64,000 bases of DNA, taken from the NCBI RefSeq assembly GCF_037076425.1, contig NZ_AP028127.1, positions 1,673,501 through 1,737,500 of the forward strand, read 5' to 3'. Made by a program: the position numbers and the translations under genes. Below, in pieces: positions 36,396 to 46,072 of this stretch. The DNA is from Turicibacter faecis (lineage in GTDB: Bacteria; Bacillota_I; Bacilli_A; MOL361; Turicibacteraceae). The first letter of the stretch is position 1. Every line of letters starts with the position of its first letter. The notes beneath the pieces were generated by a model that was not told the origin of the DNA, did not search any database, and worked only from the letters and a program-made list of their open reading frames with translations.

Positions 36396-37178
36396 CTAGT
36401 TGAGTCCACAATCAAATTCATCTCCCTCACAATATGGCATAAAGACATATCCTAACTCTCTATAATAATTGAAGACCTGTGGTAAAGTTTCTAAAGTTAA
36501 TTTCTTTTCGTGAAATAGTAAAACAACTTCATCAGGGTAATGTGCCATCTCTAAATCTTTCACGACTTGATCCATAATTTCACTCGAACTTGACTTAGCC
36601 CAGTCTAACGAGTCAACATTCCAATCCACGCAGTTAAGTCCAGCATCTTTTATAGCCTGGTAGTGTGCCTTCGTAAAATGACCTCTACCTCCGTAAGGTG
36701 GGCGACAAAGATTACTTTCAAATCCGGTTAATTCCTTAACCTTTCCTCTTACTTCTAACATTTCATTAACAAAGTTATGAGCCGCATCTGGTGAATTATA
36801 TAATTTATCTAAATCGTGAGTCATACTATGTAATCCTATATAATGACCATGATCTAAAATTTCATTCAAAATTTCCCCCGAATGAGGGATATTATTAATA
36901 CTTTCACCGATGACAAAAAATACGGCAGGAACCTGTTCTCTTTCTAATAAATCTAATATTTCTTTTGTATACTTAGACGGACCATCATCAAATGTTAAAT
37001 ATGCAACTTTATCAGGTTTAGGTTCATGATAAATAAAATGGTCAATGCGATCCTCAACAGTAGCCGATTTAACGGTAGGACAACAAACCGATAATAAACA
37101 ACTTAAGAAAGAGAAAAACAAAAAAAGATGCAGTTTATTATTAGTCAATAGCTTTCTCATTATATCAACTCTTTTCAT
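36396..37178 (-). CDS. Polysaccharide deacetylase (NodB family), paralogue
   Basis: It has a signal sequence or anchor (about 10-33, with two Cys), then the NodB domain with FDDGPS, HSMTH, RPPYGGRG, DWNVDSLDW and LFHEK, so an active CE4 enzyme is expected. It shares the C-terminal pattern (YRELGYVFMPY) with the neighbouring deacetylase, indicating a tandem duplication. The start may be ATG 37178 or ATG 37160; neither has a strong ribosome site. Confidence 0.87.
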   Translation of the reverse strand: MKRVDIMRKLLTNNKLHLFLFFSFLSCLLSVCCPTVKSATVEDRIDHFIYHEPKPDKVAYLTFDDGPSKYTKEILDLLEREQVPAVFFVIGESINNIPHSGEILNEILDHGHYIGLHSMTHDLDKLYNSPDAAHNFVNEMLEVRGKVKELTGFESNLCRPPYGGRGHFTKAHYQAIKDAGLNCVDWNVDSLDWAKSSSSEIMDQVVKDLEMAHYPDEVVLLFHEKKLTLETLPQVFNYYRELGYVFMPYCEGDEFDCGLN

Positions 37179-37233
37179 TAAACTTCTTTTTTAGTATGGA
37201 CGAGTTCTATTTAAATTATATCCTTATTCCAAT

Positions 37234-37265
37234 AAAAAAAGTGTGAAGAGAAAATCTTCACACTT
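37234..37265 (-). terminator. Terminator after ptsI
   Basis: AAGTGTGAAGA / TCTTCACACTT hairpin followed by seven T on the minus strand. Confidence 0.85.
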
Positions 37266-37271
37266 AATTAA

Positions 37272-38981
37272 TTATTTTTGGATATTTTCAACTAATTCGA
37301 TAACTTCTTCTACTGTTGATTTGTTTAACGCTTCAGCAGCTAATTCTGCCATTTCAGCTTTTGATAATTTACTGATTAATGAACGAGCAGGTAAGATAGA
37401 AGTTGCAGACATTGAGAACTCATCTAATCCTAATCCTAATAATAATGGAATAGCAGTTTGATCTCCGGCCATTTCACCGCACATTCCAGTCCATTTACCT
37501 TCCTTATGCGCTGCATCAATAACCATTTTTACTAAGCGTAAAATACTTGGGTTATATGGTTGGTATAAGTATGATACTTTTTCGTTCATACGGTCAGCTG
37601 CCATTGTGTATTGAATTAAATCGTTTGTTCCGATTGAGAAGAAGTCTACTTCTTTTGCGAATTGATCAGCTAATACAGCTGCAGATGGAATTTCAACCAT
37701 CATTCCCACTTCAATCTCATCAGAAACTGTTACACCTTCTGAAACTAATTTCGCTTTTTCTTCTAATAATAAAGCTTTAGCTGCACGGAATTCATTTAAT
37801 GTTGCAATCATTGGGAACATGATACGTAATTTACCGTAAGCACTTGCACGTAATAAAGCACGTAATTGTGTACGGAATAAATCTGTATCATCTAAACATA
37901 AACGAACCGCACGGTAACCTAAGAATGGGTTCATTTCTTTTGGTAAGTGTAAGTAAGGTAATTCTTTATCTCCACCGATATCTAACGTACGAACAACAAC
38001 AGGTTTTTCTCCCATCGCTTCTAATACTGCTTTATAAGCTTCAAATTGTTCTTCTTCAGTTGGGAAGTTGTCACGTCCCATATATAAGAATTCTGTACGG
38101 TATAATCCAACAGCTTCTCCACCGTTACCTAAAACACCTTCTACATCGTTTGGTGTTCCGATATTCGCTGCTAACTCTACGTGTTGTCCATCTTTAGAAA
38201 CCGTTTTCTCATTTTTTAACTTCGCCCATTCAGCTTTTTGAGCTTCGTATGCTTTCGCTACTTCTTCATAATGAGAAACTTGATCAGCAGATGGATTAAT
38301 AATAACGTTTCCTTCTAATCCGTCTAAGATAATCATATCTCCATCTTTAACGTCTTCTAAGATTGTTTTCGTTCCAACTACAGCCGGAATTTCTAAAGAG
38401 CGAGCCATAATCGCTGAGTGAGACGTGCGTCCTCCGATATTAGTCGCAAATCCTTTTACAAAGTTACGGTCTAATTGAGCTGTATCAGATGGCGTTAAAT
38501 CTTCCGCAATGATAACAACTTGTTCATCGATTGTACTTGGATCGTTAACTTTAACCCCTAATAAGTGTGCTAAAATACGTTTTTTGATATCTTTGATATC
38601 AGCTGCACGTTCACGGAAATATTCATTATCCATGCTTTCAAACATCGTAATAAACATTGTTGAAACTTCATCAAATGCATAAGAAGCGTTTACGCTTTCT
38701 GCTTTGATTTTATCCGTCGTTTGACTTAATAATTCAGGATCGTTCGCCATATTGATATGTGCATCAAATACAGCTGCCTCTTCCTCACTTAAATTTTGTG
38801 CTGCTTTAACTTTAATTTTTTGTAACTCTTCAGTCGTTTTAACTAATGCTTCTTTGTATAAGTTAATTTCTGCTTCTACATCTGCAATTGTAGATTTAAC
38901 CACAGTTAATTCTGGTTCAATTAATTTAAATGCCTTCGCAATGGCAATACCATTAGATGCTGCAATACCTTTAATATTCAC
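37272..38981 (-). CDS. ptsI: PTS enzyme I
   Basis: Enzyme I takes phosphate from PEP and passes it to HPr. The phospho-histidine region [12 protein letters not shown] (about 185), the PEP-binding FRTEFLYM-like segment and the C-terminal GMCGEMAGD motif are present; 569 residues is normal. The start is GTG 38981 after AAAGGGG; the frame is open 22 codons further, but those codons overlap the promoter. A terminator lies between ptsH and ptsI, and ptsI has its own promoter, so part of its expression is independent. Confidence 0.97.
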   Translation of the reverse strand: MNIKGIAASNGIAIAKAFKLIEPELTVVKSTIADVEAEINLYKEALVKTTEELQKIKVKAAQNLSEEEAAVFDAHINMANDPELLSQTTDKIKAESVNASYAFDEVSTMFITMFESMDNEYFRERAADIKDIKKRILAHLLGVKVNDPSTIDEQVVIIAEDLTPSDTAQLDRNFVKGFATNIGGRTSHSAIMARSLEIPAVVGTKTILEDVKDGDMIILDGLEGNVIINPSADQVSHYEEVAKAYEAQKAEWAKLKNEKTVSKDGQHVELAANIGTPNDVEGVLGNGGEAVGLYRTEFLYMGRDNFPTEEEQFEAYKAVLEAMGEKPVVVRTLDIGGDKELPYLHLPKEMNPFLGYRAVRLCLDDTDLFRTQLRALLRASAYGKLRIMFPMIATLNEFRAAKALLLEEKAKLVSEGVTVSDEIEVGMMVEIPSAAVLADQFAKEVDFFSIGTNDLIQYTMAADRMNEKVSYLYQPYNPSILRLVKMVIDAAHKEGKWTGMCGEMAGDQTAIPLLLGLGLDEFSMSATSILPARSLISKLSKAEMAELAAEALNKSTVEEVIELVENIQK

Positions 38982-39021
38982 AATGCTACCCCTTTCATTT
39001 TTCAATGATATATACTTAATT

Positions 39022-39049
39022 ATTATATCAGATAAAATTAGTTTCACAA
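39022..39049 (-). promoter_or_regulatory. Promoter of ptsI
   Basis: On the minus strand TTGTGA (39044-39049), 16 bp, TATAAT (39022-39027), about 40 bp before the ptsI start. Confidence 0.55.
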
Positions 39050-39115
39050 TAGCCTTTTCTATGTAAACTGTTACATATGTTATTATGTCGCATTTTCACC
39101 TGATAGGAGATAAAT

Positions 39116-39143
39116 AAAAAGTACTGGTTATCCAGTACTTTTT
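39116..39143 (-). terminator. Terminator between ptsH and ptsI
   Basis: AAAAAGTACTGG / CCAGTACTTTTT perfect hairpin 17 bp after the ptsH stop codon. Confidence 0.85.
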
Positions 39144-39159
39144 ATTCTATTTTAGATAA

Positions 39160-39423
39160 TTATTTACCTAATCCTTGAGTTGTAATTGTTTCTGTTAATG
39201 CAGTGATTGCCTCTTCAGCATCTGCACCTTCAGCAGAAATTGTAATTTCAGCTCCTTGTTGGATTCCTAAAGACATAACACCCATGATTGATTTTAAGTT
39301 AACTTTTTTGTCACGGTATGTTAATGAGATTTCTGCGCTGTATTTGCTAGCTGTATTTACTAATACTGTAGCAGGACGAGCATGTAATCCAGTTTCATCT
39401 GTAATTGTAAAGATTTTTTCCAT
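39160..39423 (-). CDS. ptsH: PTS phosphocarrier protein HPr
   Basis: HPr relays phosphate from enzyme I to the EIIA proteins and, when phosphorylated on Ser46, acts with CcpA in carbon control. GLHARPA with His15 and KSIMGVMS with Ser46 are both present. ATG 39423 follows AGGAG; length 87. Confidence 0.97.
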   Translation of the reverse strand: MEKIFTITDETGLHARPATVLVNTASKYSAEISLTYRDKKVNLKSIMGVMSLGIQQGAEITISAEGADAEEAITALTETITTQGLGK

Positions 39424-39510
39424 CAATAATCGCTCCTCTTTTAATTAAATTAGTTTCAACGTTATTGTAACGTGCGACTTTTAAAAAATCAAGTTCTATA
39501 ACAATGAAAT

Positions 39511-40020
39511 TTATTTGATTTCTAAAATGCTAACTTCACCATGTGTAACAGGTCCAGTTTTCTTTAAGTCAATGACTTTTTCACCTAAGTTAGTGAAAAC
39601 AACTGGTGTTACTAATGATGGCACTTTAGGACGAACAGCATCAAGATCAACTGATAATAATAATGTATCAGGCGTTACTGTATCTCCCTCAGCAACGTGA
39701 GCTGTAAATCCTTCACCTTTTAATGCAACAGTATCCATTCCAAAATGGATTAAGATTTCATGTCCGTCATTAGATTCTAACGCTACGGCATGTTTTGTTG
39801 GGAAAACGTTTAATACTTTACCTGAAACAGGTGAATAAACTTTTCCTTCCGTTGGTTCGATAGCAAATCCATCACCCATCATTTTTTGACTGAATACTGG
39901 ATCTGGTACTTCTGTAATTGATAATAGCTTCCCTGTAATAGGAGCACAAATTCCTTTTTTCGGTTCTTCAGTCTTTGAGTTTGAACTAAATAAATTTTTA
40001 ATTGAGTCAAAAATTCCCAT
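39511..40020 (-). CDS. crr: PTS glucose-type EIIA component
   Basis: A stand-alone EIIA-Glc domain that accepts phosphate from HPr and passes it to EIIB domains of sugar transporters. The active-site region [12 protein letters not shown] contains the phospho-histidine, and [15 protein letters not shown] and the paired histidine region (KHAVALES) are typical. AGGAGGTGCACC precedes ATG 40020. It heads the crr-ptsH-ptsI cluster. Confidence 0.95.
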   Translation of the reverse strand: MGIFDSIKNLFSSNSKTEEPKKGICAPITGKLLSITEVPDPVFSQKMMGDGFAIEPTEGKVYSPVSGKVLNVFPTKHAVALESNDGHEILIHFGMDTVALKGEGFTAHVAEGDTVTPDTLLLSVDLDAVRPKVPSLVTPVVFTNLGEKVIDLKKTGPVTHGEVSILEIK

Positions 40021-40099
40021 GGTGCACCTCCTAATATCTTTCATATCTATTATAGCGTTTTTTCTTCACAAATATAGATTTATTTTTAATTTTTCTTAT

Positions 40100-40113
40100 T
40101 AAAAGCGCTAACA
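40100..40113 (-). promoter_or_regulatory. Candidate cre site upstream of crr
   Basis: TGTTAGCGCTTTTA on the minus strand has one mismatch to the catabolite-responsive element TGWNANCGNTNWCA. It lies about 50 bp upstream of a TATAAT (40049-40054) before crr. Confidence 0.35.
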
Positions 40114-40244
40114 GGAGGTGATATAGGCGATAATTTTAATATTTTTTTCTTATTTATGTATAAATTCTTCAATTTATGACGTCTATTAGTCGTATGTTGT
40201 CCTAAATTTAACTTTATAAAACGCATTCATATTTTTCCAATCTA

Positions 40245-40286
40245 ATCAAAAAAAGACCATTAGCGAACCTAATGATCTCTTTTTAA
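40245..40286 (-). terminator. Terminator overlapping the end of the prenyl synthase gene
   Basis: Arms around CATTAG / CTAATG with a T tract on the minus strand; the stem begins inside the last codons of the upstream gene. Confidence 0.7.
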
Positions 40287-41234
40287 TAACTTTTTCACAA
40301 TCCACTCTAAATCATCCCTTGCTTGGCAGGATGGAAGTGCCGAAATCTCCTTTAAAGATTTTTTGGTATATTTTTGGGCCAACTCTAATGCCTGATCAAT
40401 TCCGCCCAATTCATCTACACGTTCAATAATTTTTTGAACGTCCGCATCATCATAATGCCCCTTTGAAAGAAGTTCATTTAAATGTGCATCGTCTGTCTTT
40501 AACGCATAAATAAGTGGTAAGGTATAGTATCCCTGCTTGAGGTCATTTCCCAATGTCTTTCCAACCCGTGAAGTATCACCTTTATAATCTAAAATATCGT
40601 CAATGATTTGAAATGCATTTCCTAGATGTAATCCAATCTTTCCTAATTTCCGACATAATTTTTCGTCACATCCAGCTTCATAGGCCCCTATAGCAAGACT
40701 CGTCGCTAAAAGAGCCGATGTCTTTGCCCCTACGATTTTTAAATATTTCTTTACGGAGTCATGCGTCTTAAATCGACCATCAAATTGTTCAATTTCTCCC
40801 ACACACACGCGTGAAACGGCCCGAGACAATTCCCTCATATGGTGGAGCTCATAGTTTTTTGCTAAAAGTTCAAAACATTTTGTAAAAATATAATCCCCCG
40901 TATAAACCGCATAGTCTTTTCCATATTTTTTTTGTGTTGTCAACGATCCCCTACGGTGAGTCGCATCATCGATAATGTCATCGTGAACAAGTGTCGCTAA
41001 ATGCAACATCTCAACAACGGCTGCTAGTGGGTAAATAGATTTAAAAGATTTCGCCCCGAATCCGGCACCAATCAAGCATAAACCTGGTCGAACCCTTTTC
41101 CCTCCTGATTTAGCTAAATCTTGTAATATTTCATTCATCTTTTCCTGCTTGACCGTCATACTTTGTTCAATTACACCATTTACCTCAAAAAGATGATTCA
41201 TCATCCTAGGATTATCTTGCCAAAACGAATTCAT
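40269..41234 (-). CDS. Trans-polyprenyl diphosphate synthase
   Basis: This enzyme extends isoprenoid chains, typically for the menaquinone tail. The first Asp-rich motif is DDIIDD with downstream RRG (about 85-96) and the second is DDILD (about 215); GGKRVRP is also present. Length 321. It lies next to the NDH-2 gene. In Listeria a DmkB-type synthase of this family is part of the extracellular electron transfer locus. Whether this one serves that quinone or general menaquinone is not decided by sequence. Confidence 0.9.
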   Translation of the reverse strand: MNSFWQDNPRMMNHLFEVNGVIEQSMTVKQEKMNEILQDLAKSGGKRVRPGLCLIGAGFGAKSFKSIYPLAAVVEMLHLATLVHDDIIDDATHRRGSLTTQKKYGKDYAVYTGDYIFTKCFELLAKNYELHHMRELSRAVSRVCVGEIEQFDGRFKTHDSVKKYLKIVGAKTSALLATSLAIGAYEAGCDEKLCRKLGKIGLHLGNAFQIIDDILDYKGDTSRVGKTLGNDLKQGYYTLPLIYALKTDDAHLNELLSKGHYDDADVQKIIERVDELGGIDQALELAQKYTKKSLKEISALPSCQARDDLEWIVKKLLKRDH

Positions 41235-41353
41235 ATGTTATCACCTACATTACTGAAATACTACCCCGGATTAATCCCCTAAAACTTAGTAATAGAAAAA
41301 CATAGTCAATACCCCCGTATTAACTATGTTTTCCTAATCTCATCTATTCTAAA

Positions 41354-43339
41354 TTAATCGACGTACAAATACCATTTTTTCAATAATGGGATTTTTGGTA
41401 ACATTTTTCTAATCCATGGCCAAACATAATAATCTAAACCTAAGACCATTCCAGAGTTACCAATTAAAGCAAATCCACCTACAAGGTACCAAAGCATTTC
41501 GGTTGGTGCCATTCCAGAAGCCCAAATCATACATCCCATAGCGATAGTCGCAATAGCGGCAACTGGTGTAAATAAACCAATAATCAACATTCCACCGAAG
41601 ATGATTTCACCGCAAATCATTCCACCTTGTACTAGACTAGCTAATTGAGTAAATTGTGTTCCATCAGGTGTATAGAAAAAGGCATCCATTGACCAATTCA
41701 CCATATTTTCAACAAACCCTGGAACAGGTAATACCGTAATCCAATTCATAAAATCATGAATAGCATCTGCTAACATCGTAAAAATATCTCCACTATTTGA
41801 AACAACGTCACTCACCGTTTGCGAAACTGCTGCTGCCGCTGATGAGGCCCCTTCTGCAATTGCACCTGATGCTGCTGTTACTGTCTCTACTACTTCTGGT
41901 ACAACTTGACTAACAGCCTCTGATGCACCACCGATTGTATCTGCCTTTGGAGGTGCGGGTAATAAAAAGACATTGTTAAAATCATGAACAATTTTTGGTA
42001 ATTTAGTTAATCCTTGTTGTAACCACATAAAACCGATAAAAATACGGAGCGGGAATTTCCAGAATACTGGAGCTGAGTTTGATAACAAACCTCCCACCAT
42101 CGAACGATTATTTTTTGTATGGAAAAATTCATGCATTAAATAAGACCAAATCTTATTGAATCCTAATACTTGAATAAAATAAATGATATTAATTAAATGT
42201 TTTGATGCCATTGCAAAAAATCCAGATAAATTAAACCACATTCCTGGCATTCCAACCTGTGCCACCCCATAACGTGATCCGATACAAACCATCGAACCAT
42301 GGAACGTTGGTTTATATGTTTTATGAGTTCCACCATTAATATCTACTGCGATATTATGAGCAACAACTGGTGCTGAATGCTCCGCGTTTTCCACCATCTG
42401 AGGGACAGGGCGTTCTTCACCTTCTGGAATATAGAAAATATTATCTCCAACAACATAAACATCTTCGTAATCTTTCGCCTGTAAGTGCCCGTTTGTTACA
42501 ATGCGTCCACGACCAGCCTTCTCAACTGATGCCTGATCAACAATATCAGACCCCTCAATACCTGCTGCCCAAATCACGGTATGCGTTTGAATAACTTTCT
42601 CACCTTTATTTAAAACCACTTTATCTTCATGAATCTCACTAACCGCTGAATTCATCACTAATTCATTTCCAAGTTTAATTAAACGCTTTTCCGCTTTTTT
42701 AATCAACTTATCTGGGTACATCGGTAAAACTTTCGGTGCAAAATCAACAATGTAAAGACTGACTTCATCACGATCAATATGGAATGAACGACATAACTCA
42801 TCTTTCCATTCCCCTAATTCACCAGCCATTTCAACACCCGTAAATCCTGCTCCAACTGTTACAAATGTCAGTAACTCACGGCGCTTTTGCTTGTCTGCTG
42901 TCAATGCCGCTTGTCGGAACATATTTAAAATGTGCTCTCTTAAGTTTACAGCATCTGTGTATGACCAAAGTTGATGAGCATGTTCAGCCCCAGGAATTCC
43001 AAAGAATGTCGGCTTACATCCCGTCCCGATAACTAAATAATCATACTCGTATGACTGTTGGTCAGATACTAATACCTTTTGGTCAAAGTCAATTGTTTTA
43101 ATCTCATCTAATACAACTTCAACGTTACGCCCAGCAAAAATACGCTTTAAATCCATACGAATTGATTCTTCATCAACACGACCTGCAGCAACTTCATGTA
43201 GCTCAGTTAACATCGTGTGATAAGATTGCTTATCAATTAACGTAATCTGCACATCTTTGTTCTTTTTAAATTTTTTTGCTAATTTCTTTGCAGTTAAAAC
43301 GCCTGCATATCCTCCACCAAGAACGACTATTTTTTTCAT
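41354..43339 (-). CDS. Type II NADH dehydrogenase with C-terminal DoxX-like membrane domain
   Basis: NDH-2 passes electrons from NADH to a quinone. Residues 1 to about 400 are the FAD/NAD(P)-binding enzyme: GGGYAGVLTAKKL, TVGAGFTGVEMAGEL and the VYVVGDN FAD motif. The remaining 260 residues, absent in ordinary NDH-2, hold about four membrane helices (RIFIGFMWLQQGLTKLPKI..., GEIIFGGMLIIGLFTPVAAIA) of DoxX type, interrupted by an Ala/Ser/Val-rich segment (about 475-520). Listeria Ndh2 of the electron-export pathway also has an added membrane domain. AGGAGGAG precedes ATG 43339. Confidence 0.92.
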   Translation of the reverse strand: MKKIVVLGGGYAGVLTAKKLAKKFKKNKDVQITLIDKQSYHTMLTELHEVAAGRVDEESIRMDLKRIFAGRNVEVVLDEIKTIDFDQKVLVSDQQSYEYDYLVIGTGCKPTFFGIPGAEHAHQLWSYTDAVNLREHILNMFRQAALTADKQKRRELLTFVTVGAGFTGVEMAGELGEWKDELCRSFHIDRDEVSLYIVDFAPKVLPMYPDKLIKKAEKRLIKLGNELVMNSAVSEIHEDKVVLNKGEKVIQTHTVIWAAGIEGSDIVDQASVEKAGRGRIVTNGHLQAKDYEDVYVVGDNIFYIPEGEERPVPQMVENAEHSAPVVAHNIAVDINGGTHKTYKPTFHGSMVCIGSRYGVAQVGMPGMWFNLSGFFAMASKHLINIIYFIQVLGFNKIWSYLMHEFFHTKNNRSMVGGLLSNSAPVFWKFPLRIFIGFMWLQQGLTKLPKIVHDFNNVFLLPAPPKADTIGGASEAVSQVVPEVVETVTAASGAIAEGASSAAAAVSQTVSDVVSNSGDIFTMLADAIHDFMNWITVLPVPGFVENMVNWSMDAFFYTPDGTQFTQLASLVQGGMICGEIIFGGMLIIGLFTPVAAIATIAMGCMIWASGMAPTEMLWYLVGGFALIGNSGMVLGLDYYVWPWIRKMLPKIPLLKKWYLYVD

Positions 43340-43688
43340 GAAACTCCTCCTCAAATAACCCTACTTTTTCATGTCTTAAAACATAAAAAAAGCAACCTTC
43401 CCACAACCATTAATCATCATATACTTTTAATGCGTGGGAACGTCAATAAAACCACTAACATTACATTTAGTTCATTAATATTTTATCATATTTTTTCACA
43501 TATTCAATCTTTTTTAAATTCCATCACTTTACCGAATTCGCCTCCTTTTACACCGTTTGTAACCGATATCATCTTTGGCAGATTAACCTATTCGACAATA
43601 TAAGAAATATTTACTCATGGTAACTTCTATACAAAGTATGTTAAAATAGCAAAAAGTACAACTAATCTAAAGTATGAGGAGGGGTTTG
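43340..43688. other. Divergent intergenic region between NDH-2 and lipoprotein genes
   Basis: No gene. It must hold both divergent promoters; I could not define either with confidence. Confidence 0.45.
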
Positions 43689-44534
43689 ATGAAATACAAA
43701 AAAGCGTCCATTTTTATGATCTCAATCCTTTGCTTACTAAGTGCTTGTAATGCAAATGAAGTTTCACAAGAAGAAGAAAAGACAGGTGACGCCGTAGAAG
43801 AGGTGATTCCTGTAAATGAAAATCAACATAAATTAAAAGATGGTCAATATTTTGCCGAAGTAGATACGCATACCTCTAATTGGAGAGAAATTGTTGATGT
43901 TGAAGTCGTTCACGGAAAAATAAAAAAGATTACTTTCAATGCCGTGAATCAGGAAGCAACCGATTATAAACGCAGTCAAAACGAACAAAAAGAATCTGAA
44001 TCTGATAACAAAACAGATAACGGATGGGAAGAACAACTTCAATTATTAGAAGATTATCTCCTTAAAAATCAAGATTCTATCCTAACTTTAACCAAGGAAA
44101 CGATTCAACCGATTGAGGGACTCACCATTGATCCCCTTCCATTTATTGAATTATTGCAACGTGCCTTAAAAACGGATCCCATTCAGACAGGTGCCTATCA
44201 GGATGGACGTTATTTTACCACAATTAATGACGAACAAAACAAAACTAAACACACGATTAACCTCTTGGTTCATCACGGATATATTATTGCTGCTCACTGG
44301 GATACAACCATTCCAAGTGATTTAAATCTAACAGAGGAAGAACAATCCTATGTCGATCAATGGAATGAACAGGCCAACTTACTTGAGCAACATTTAATCC
44401 AATTACAAGATCCAACACAAATTACCTTCAATGAAGAAAATAAAACAGCAGATATTTCAGGTGTAACCATCGAAGTACACCAGTTTATTGAGCTTGCAAC
44501 AAAAGCATTGGCCGGTGGCCCTTTATTGGATTAA
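43689..44534 (+). CDS. Lipoprotein with two FMN_bind-like repeats (PplA-like)
   Basis: A lipobox LLSAC puts the lipidated Cys at residue 20. Two repeats of about 110 residues follow, each beginning LKDGQYFAEV or YQDGRYFTTI and ending in an FIEL..ALK/ALA helix. FMN_bind domains carry covalent FMN on a Thr within D..SGAT; here the second repeat has DISGVT and the first IEGLT, so a Thr is kept but the motif is relaxed. Listeria PplA has this two-repeat form. AGGAGGGG precedes ATG 43689. With the downstream ApbE enzyme, flavin loading is plausible but not proven. Confidence 0.7.
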   Translation: MKYKKASIFMISILCLLSACNANEVSQEEEKTGDAVEEVIPVNENQHKLKDGQYFAEVDTHTSNWREIVDVEVVHGKIKKITFNAVNQEATDYKRSQNEQKESESDNKTDNGWEEQLQLLEDYLLKNQDSILTLTKETIQPIEGLTIDPLPFIELLQRALKTDPIQTGAYQDGRYFTTINDEQNKTKHTINLLVHHGYIIAAHWDTTIPSDLNLTEEEQSYVDQWNEQANLLEQHLIQLQDPTQITFNEENKTADISGVTIEVHQFIELATKALAGGPLLD

Positions 44535-44575
44535 AAAAGGATAAGATTTCATTTTTTGAAATCTTATCCTTTTTT
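44533..44575 (+). terminator. Terminator after the PplA-like gene
   Basis: AAAAAAGGATAAGATTTC / GAAATCTTATCCTTTTTT arms, overlapping the stop codon. Confidence 0.85.
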
Positions 44576-44903
44576 CTATCTCTAAAGGCGTATTCACTAG
44601 TTCGAACATTATACGACTTTTACCCTTTCTAACGAGAGATTTCCAAAGAGATATAAAAAATTTATCGCCATCACTTCATGGAATATGATATCCTATCTAA
44701 GAGTAACGATAAATTTTGCCCCTATCCTTAACAATCCATTCATTTTACCATTTTACTGAAGCTAGGGACTGTCCCTACTAGCGGTGGAGACATTGCCTCC
44801 TCTATAGTGGTGGATACGCGGATAGGGAGGATTGAACATTCGATTTATACGTATAACCAGCTAGTTTAAATCATACATAAATAAATTAAGAAGGGAGCTT
44901 TTT
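44576..44903 (+). other. Structured leader candidate upstream of apbE
   Basis: No gene. At 44760-44840 several hairpins cluster: GCT-AGGGA / TCCCT-ACT-AGC, then GGAG / CTCC, with GGTGGAGAC and GGTGGATAC repeated 40 bp apart. The GC content is far above the surroundings, as in leader RNAs. I cannot match it to a known riboswitch. Confidence 0.4.
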
Positions 44904-45938
44904 ATGAAGTCTATTAAATACTATTTACTTGTTTTCCTACTCTTACTCGCAGGATGTACCCAACAAAAGAAAGAACAGTCGTTTGAACCCGTTTCTCAAA
45001 ATAAATTTTTACTAGGAACGGTCGTTACAGTTACACTATACGATAATCCAAAAGACGAAATATTCGCCGAAATTTTTGAGAAAATTGAAAAAATTGAGCA
45101 AGAAATGACCATTAACAATGCTACGACAAGCGAAGTTATGGAAATTAACAAATACGCAGGATCAAAGGAAGTTAAAGTCTCAGAAGATACGTTTAATGTG
45201 ATCAAAGCTGGTTTAAATTACTCTAGTCTTGCAAATGGAAAATTTGATATTACCGTAGGACCGTTAGTAAAGCTTTGGGAGATCGGATTTGACGATGCAC
45301 ACGTTCCGAATAATGATGAAATTTCTAATGCAGTAAAGCTGATTAACTATAAAGATATTGTATTAAATGAAGAAAATTTAACGGTAAAGCTCATTAATCC
45401 GGCCATGATGATTGACTTAGGCGGAATTGCAAAGGGCTATGCCGCCGACGTTGCCACAAAGGTTTTAGAAGACCACGGTAATAAGCACGCCATTATTAAC
45501 CTTGGAGGAAATGTCTATGCCTATGGAGATAAGATCAACGACATGCCATGGAAAATAGGTATCCAAAATCCATTCTCACCTCGTGGAGAATATTTAGGAA
45601 TCGCTAGTGTTAAAAATAAGGCGGTGGTCACATCAGGTACATATGAACGTTACTTCGAACAAGACGGAATAATTTATCACCATATCCTAGATCCACAAAC
45701 AGGCTATCCCGTCTCAAACAATATTGTTTCCGTTACGATTATCGCGAATGACTCTATGATGGCCGATGCTTTATCAACAAGCGCCTTTGCACTTGGAGTC
45801 GAATCTGGACTAGCGTTAATCGAATCACTTGATAATGTTGAGGCGCTTTACATTACCGATGATTATAAAATTTATCCTTCTTCTGGATTTCTCAATTATT
45901 TCGAACTAACCGATGAAAACTTCACGCTAATGAACTAA
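44904..45938 (+). CDS. apbE: ApbE-type FAD:protein FMN transferase, lipoprotein
   Basis: ApbE transfers FMN from FAD to a Thr or Ser of exported proteins. The lipobox LLLLAGC gives Cys18; the fold motifs LGTVVTVTLYD, IDLGGIAKGYAAD, NLGGNVYAYG, VVTSGTYERYF and HHILDPQTGYP are complete. Length 344. GAAGGGAG precedes the ATG. The likely client is the adjacent FMN_bind-like lipoprotein; in Listeria the equivalent pair is FmnB and PplA. Confidence 0.95.
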   Translation: MKSIKYYLLVFLLLLAGCTQQKKEQSFEPVSQNKFLLGTVVTVTLYDNPKDEIFAEIFEKIEKIEQEMTINNATTSEVMEINKYAGSKEVKVSEDTFNVIKAGLNYSSLANGKFDITVGPLVKLWEIGFDDAHVPNNDEISNAVKLINYKDIVLNEENLTVKLINPAMMIDLGGIAKGYAADVATKVLEDHGNKHAIINLGGNVYAYGDKINDMPWKIGIQNPFSPRGEYLGIASVKNKAVVTSGTYERYFEQDGIIYHHILDPQTGYPVSNNIVSVTIIANDSMMADALSTSAFALGVESGLALIESLDNVEALYITDDYKIYPSSGFLNYFELTDENFTLMN

Positions 45939-45942
45939 TCAT

Positions 45943-45967
45943 AAAAATCTCCTAAGGAGATTTTTAT
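45943..45967 (+). terminator. Terminator after apbE
   Basis: AAAAATCTCC / GGAGATTTTT hairpin just after the stop codon. Confidence 0.8.
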
Positions 45968-46072
45968 TTTGTAATAAAATCCCATTAATTTGGGCGTCTG
46001 CCATCTCATTTTTCCATTCAAAAAATATACTATATTGTAATTGAATTACAAGATGGAAAGGAAGTTTTTTTA

